This document shows positions 60,648-64,000 of a stretch of DNA of 64,000 nucleotides, piece by piece (position 1 is the stretch's first letter; each line of letters opens with the position of its first letter). Source of the DNA: an uncultured Acetatifactor sp. (GTDB lineage: Bacteria > Bacillota > Clostridia > Lachnospirales > Lachnospiraceae); the NCBI GenBank assembly GCA_910580225.1, contig CAJTXE010000001.1, forward strand, positions 100,784 through 164,783. Direction: 5' to 3'. The position numbers were made by a program, and so were the translations under genes. The notes under the pieces were generated by a model that saw only the letters and a list, made by a program, of their open reading frames with translations, was not told where the DNA came from and did no database searches.

Positions 60648-61976
60648 TCAGGAATTCTGCTCGAATCCCGCAAAATCCATATCTTTGGTAAGGCCTTCCT
60701 TGGCCAGCATGGTCTTCAGAACCTGGGCGTCCGTAGTGACATCGAATACGGTGTCCTGGAACAGATTATTCAAAAGTTCCCGGAAGGCCTGATTGATGGT
60801 ATCCAGGGTATTTTCAATCTCGTTTTTGGCCTTGATGATGTCAGGACCGGGGGAGCTGACCTTGTCAAAGGTTTCATAGGATTCCACCAGTTTCAGCGTG
60901 GTGGGCAGGTAATAGCTCATCAGCTTATGCATACGGTCCATCTGCTCCGGATGCTGTCTGACGCTTTCGAAAATATCCTTGAGGAGATTTTCCAGGCAGA
61001 ACAGCTTGGCGGAGATTACTTCCCCGGGGATTCTGTCATTCAGATCCCGAAGCTTGCGGATGTATTCCGTGCCTTCGTCTATCATGGTATGCAGTTCGGA
61101 TTTCTGCTGGGGGGTCACTTCCGGCTGGGGCTGTGGCGGCGATGTCCGGGAGGCAGCCTTGTCCGCCAGGGCTTTCCGGTTCTCCAGTTCCCGGAGACGA
61201 CGGTTGTTCTCCGCTTCCAGGTACTGTCTGTAGACCACGTCGTTGAGCATGAAACAGGTTTTCTGTTCGTCCAGATGCCCCTCCGGGAAGATACCCAGAT
61301 CCAACATTCTCTGGAGATCTTTCACTACGTAGTGTTTGCTTTTCCCGGTGCCTTTGGCCAGGTTCTCGATCTGTCCATATACTCTGTAGTCACACAGCTG
61401 AAGGTAACGCTCCGCACGTTTCAGGCGTTTTCTCTGACCTACTCCCAGACGGACCATACCATAGAAGCCGAACAGGAACATAAGGTTCGTAATCCATCCG
61501 CCTAAAGAGGAGTCGCCTGACAGCAGTACGAAAAAGTGTATCAATGTTATCAGACCTGTAATACCCAGGCCGATTCCGCCGAATACCTGATACAGCACAT
61601 TGGATACATTGCCCACCCGTTTGATCTTAATGGACGGCAGGTTCCGGCGGCGGGCCTGTTCCTGCTGTCTATGCTGCAGCTGCTGCCATTCCTGCTGCCG
61701 TTGCTGCTGTTTTTTCCATTCCCGTTCCTGGGCGCGCTGCTGCCAGACCGGGATATCCGGCGGAGCCTGTCTTTCTTCGGCACCATGACTGCCTGGATCC
61801 GTGCGGGGGGTGTCGTTGGTAATGAAAGAGACATGTTTTCCCACTTCGTTCATGGCATCACTCATGGTCTGTGATACCAGATCATTGAGATTCTTAAAAT
61901 CTCCACTTTGCAAGGCCTCTGCCAGGGCTCCCTTAAACTGCTCCCCGGTACGGCTCCAATTTCGATTTCCTTCCAT
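60648..61976 (-). CDS. xpaC: XpaC-family (5-bromo-4-chloroindolyl phosphate hydrolysis) protein
   Basis: A 442-residue protein. Residues about 1-120 are polar with a Gln-rich segment (QQRAQEREWKKQQQRQQEWQQLQHRQQEQARRRN). Two TM helices follow at about 125-175 (GGIGLGITGLITLIHFFVLLSG, WITNLMFLFGFYGMV), then a cytosolic alpha-helical XpaC domain (LQLCDYRVYGQIENLAKGTGKSKHYVVKDLQRMLDLGIFPEGHLDEQKTCFML). The start follows AGAGGTTG. The family is named from phosphatase-like phenotypes but no catalytic site is known. It pairs with TelA downstream. Confidence 0.9.
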   Translation of the reverse strand: MEGNRNWSRTGEQFKGALAEALQSGDFKNLNDLVSQTMSDAMNEVGKHVSFITNDTPRTDPGSHGAEERQAPPDIPVWQQRAQEREWKKQQQRQQEWQQLQHRQQEQARRRNLPSIKIKRVGNVSNVLYQVFGGIGLGITGLITLIHFFVLLSGDSSLGGWITNLMFLFGFYGMVRLGVGQRKRLKRAERYLQLCDYRVYGQIENLAKGTGKSKHYVVKDLQRMLDLGIFPEGHLDEQKTCFMLNDVVYRQYLEAENNRRLRELENRKALADKAASRTSPPQPQPEVTPQQKSELHTMIDEGTEYIRKLRDLNDRIPGEVISAKLFCLENLLKDIFESVRQHPEQMDRMHKLMSYYLPTTLKLVESYETFDKVSSPGPDIIKAKNEIENTLDTINQAFRELLNNLFQDTVFDVTTDAQVLKTMLAKEGLTKDMDFAGFEQNS

Positions 61977-62023
61977 TTATATCAACCTCTTCATCTTATC
62001 TGATGCATTTTCTTCTGCTTTTT

Positions 62024-62052
62024 ATTATTGCACAACACGTCCTGTTCCGCAA
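62024..62052 (-). promoter_or_regulatory. Promoter of xpaC-telA
   Basis: On the minus strand TTGCGG (62047-62052), 17 bases, AATAAT (62024-62029). Confidence 0.45.
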
Positions 62053-62079
62053 CAATTTCTTTGATTCTAAAGAGAAAAT

Positions 62080-63867
62080 TCAGAAAGTGGAAATCTCATA
62101 GAGATAAATCTCATAATAGCTGTCCGCTGTCTCAAATGGGGTGTCCTTCAGCAGCACAAGTCCCTGTTTCCCGGCATCCTGAATGGGAGCTGCGGCGAAC
62201 AGATATCTGCCCCCCATTTGATACAGGGCTGCTGTATCAATGTGGTAATTTCGGAACGTATATTCTTGCTTTTTCATCGTGTATTGGCCCGGGTATTCCG
62301 AAGTAAAAAGATAGCAGCGGTTTCCCCAGTCGTCAAAGTATTGTCTGATATAGTCGTTTTTATCCAGTTCCGGTGCGATGACCTGACGAAACTGTTTTTT
62401 ATAATCCAGGGCATAGTTGTTGGAATAACCGTCCAGACAGTAGAAGCCATGGTAGAGAGCCGCAGCAGGATCGATTCCCAGGCTGACGACACGGTATTCG
62501 CTGGGACTTTTTCCGGTATAAGACTCCAGAAAGTCCTGAATCTGCTCCATAACTCCGATGGCATAGTAATCCCGGTAACTGACGGCGCCGTAATCCGGAA
62601 GACGAAGTTTCTGCAGGTTCAGTTTACTTTCTCCGATGTACAGGGACCAGAGGGCTGTGGCGCCGAAGAGAGCAGTGACGGGCAGCAGGCAGAACAGATA
62701 GCGGAAATGATGCCGGAAAAGCCTGTAGCAGACCGCCAGGCCACATGCAGCGGCAAGATACCACAGACAGGGGGCGATCCACAGTACTCTGTCCAGCTGG
62801 AATGATCCGAGGAAGGACAGGCGGGACCGCAGATATACGCCGGGCGCAGAGCGCCAGAGGGCGGAGAGGAGTACAAAGAAAAGGTTGCAGGTCAGGCAGA
62901 GACAGAGCATTCCCAGAAGCTGCCGGATCTGCAGGTACAAGCTGCAGTCAGAAGAGGAATTGCGGCGTTTCTGCCAAAGCATCCATGAAATCCCTGCCGC
63001 AGCCGCAGCCAGGGTTCCGGCCAGCAGCAGAATATGTTTGCTGTCTGCGTGCTGAATTCCATGGAGAAGATTTTCCGTGAAGACTTCCAGGAAGGGGCGG
63101 GCACTGAAGACATAATCTGTTTTGTGGGTGACAATGGGATTCCTGAAACCCAGCAGTTCCAGAAGGAGCCGCAGATTTTCCAGCACGTACACCGTCAGAA
63201 GCAGGAGCCAGGCCATAAGGGCGCGTAGCAGCTGCTTTCTGTCTAAGGACAGCGTCCGGCGATGGGAAAACAGGTTCCACAAAACCCACCCAAGCCCCAT
63301 TCCCAGTACCCCGAAACCTACCAGTACCAGAGAAGAGGACAGGGCATACAGAAGAATATAGAGATAGGAGATCCGCAGATGTTTTCCGCTGCGGATTTGT
63401 AAGGCGCACCAGAACAGCATGGGGATGCCGTATTCGGCCAGACCGTATACTGCCAGAAAGGGAATACAGCTATAGACGAAACCGGTCAGTGCAGCGATCC
63501 ATCGCTCCCGGGTAGTTTCTCGAGCCAGAAGGTACATGCCCGCATAGCCGAAAAGCTTTCCTGCCACGGCCATGAACGTCAAGGCGCCGCAGTAATGTCC
63601 GGTGAGAAACAGAAGCACGGCCAGAGGGGCGGGAACAGTCAGGGCAGTTTTGGATGCCCCATTCATAAATTCCGGAAGGACGTCGCCCTGAAACAGATGC
63701 TTTGCCTGTAAAATATAGGCGATTATCTCTCCGTCCAGCTGGTCCAGGGATGTAAAGATGGCGTCTTCACCCAGCAATATGCAGGGCAGCATGGTGAGGA
63801 ACACTGCCAGCATGCCCAGGCCCATCCAGACACGGTCTGTTTTCCATATTGTTTGTATTGATTTCAT
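62080..63867 (-). CDS. DUF6044-type polytopic membrane protein
   Basis: A 595-residue protein. It has about 11-12 TM helices in the first 420 residues and an extracellular C-terminal domain of about 170 residues with no TM (LPDYGAVSYRDYYAIGVMEQIQDFLE...YRVVSLGIDPAAALYHGFYCLDGYSNNYALDYKKQFRQVIAPELDK). The topology and the GIDPAAALYHGFYCLDGYSNNYALDYK motif match the DUF6044 family, thought to be GT-C/YfhO-like envelope glycosylation proteins. An Asp-rich loop early in the protein (FTSLDQLDGEIIAY) could be the GT-C catalytic acid. The start follows AGAAAGGA. Donor and acceptor are unknown. Confidence 0.8.
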   Translation of the reverse strand: MKSIQTIWKTDRVWMGLGMLAVFLTMLPCILLGEDAIFTSLDQLDGEIIAYILQAKHLFQGDVLPEFMNGASKTALTVPAPLAVLLFLTGHYCGALTFMAVAGKLFGYAGMYLLARETTRERWIAALTGFVYSCIPFLAVYGLAEYGIPMLFWCALQIRSGKHLRISYLYILLYALSSSLVLVGFGVLGMGLGWVLWNLFSHRRTLSLDRKQLLRALMAWLLLLTVYVLENLRLLLELLGFRNPIVTHKTDYVFSARPFLEVFTENLLHGIQHADSKHILLLAGTLAAAAAGISWMLWQKRRNSSSDCSLYLQIRQLLGMLCLCLTCNLFFVLLSALWRSAPGVYLRSRLSFLGSFQLDRVLWIAPCLWYLAAACGLAVCYRLFRHHFRYLFCLLPVTALFGATALWSLYIGESKLNLQKLRLPDYGAVSYRDYYAIGVMEQIQDFLESYTGKSPSEYRVVSLGIDPAAALYHGFYCLDGYSNNYALDYKKQFRQVIAPELDKNDYIRQYFDDWGNRCYLFTSEYPGQYTMKKQEYTFRNYHIDTAALYQMGGRYLFAAAPIQDAGKQGLVLLKDTPFETADSYYEIYLYEISTF

Positions 63868-64000
63868 GGTTGTAGTATCCTTTCTGGGCTGCGTTTATGC
63901 CCGGAGACTGCAAACTGCGGAAGGAACCTACCGCATTACAAAGTATGCCGTATGGTTCGGGAGCGGCTGAATGGACGGAGGACCAAGCCGGCCTGACATA
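63868..64000. other. Right-hand end, no gene recognised
   Basis: 133 bases upstream of the DUF6044 gene. One minus-strand frame is open through the segment to the window edge, but with no recognisable protein content. It probably holds the promoter of the DUF6044 gene or the end of a further minus-strand gene. Confidence 0.3.

Overview
The window looks like the chromosome of a gut-type Lachnospiraceae (Clostridia, Firmicutes). The basis is intermediate GC, AAGGAGG-type ribosome binding sites, TTGACA/TATAAT promoters, and gene families typical of that group: Csp-like S8 peptidase, YesM/YesN two-component genes, LplB/LplC-type sugar permeases, GPH symporter, DUF6044, XpaC/TelA, CD3324-type and Rpn-type proteins. 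No rRNA, tRNA, CRISPR array or intact insertion sequence was recognised. The species cannot be named from the sequence alone.

Layout. 1-3.7 kb: 3' part of a glycogen debranching enzyme and a cytosolic subtilase. 3.9-8.6 kb: sensor kinase and response regulator on the minus strand, facing a three-gene lantibiotic-immunity-type ABC transporter whose promoter carries an 11-bp-period direct repeat. 8.7-15.9 kb: accessory single genes (Rpn-type nuclease, Mor-like HTH protein, chloramphenicol-phosphotransferase-like kinase, AraC/GyrI regulator, SGNH hydrolase, HEAT-like protein, unknown protein). 15.9-21.9 kb: a TetR gene divergent from a five-gene operon (SCP2 domain, membrane-anchored alpha/beta hydrolase, stand-alone condensation domain, carrier protein, AMP-forming ligase), with two operator-like sites in the promoter. 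This is my best candidate for an undescribed system. 22-27 kb: EamA and AEC transporters, a GPH symporter and a GH2-derived protein that has lost its catalytic barrel. 27.1-31 kb: an ABC operon of the GldA / GldF-GldG / DUF4340 type.

31.8-43.8 kb is a glycan locus: an enlarged class I mannose-6-phosphate isomerase, a HutC-family regulator, a Gfo/Idh/MocA oxidoreductase, GH29 and GH95 fucosidases, a GH38/DUF5054 mannosidase-like enzyme, a collapsed phosphodiesterase and an OPA-type permease. The enzymes lack signal peptides, so imported fucosylated or mannosylated oligosaccharides are probably processed in the cytosol. TGTA-NN-TACA sites overlap the promoters of both manA and the fucosidase operon, which suggests one HutC regulon.

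43.9-50.5 kb (minus strand): a lipoprotein, a YesM-type kinase and a YesN-type response regulator, the last broken by a one-base change in a G8 tract, plus a small secreted protein and an XRE-type protein in an AT-rich patch. 50.5-59.2 kb: an unknown protein, an AraR-like GntR regulator, an LplB/LplC/solute-binding-protein import operon and a GH2 beta-mannosidase-like enzyme with a cysteine-rich insertion. 59.3-63.9 kb (minus strand): TelA, XpaC and a DUF6044 membrane protein.
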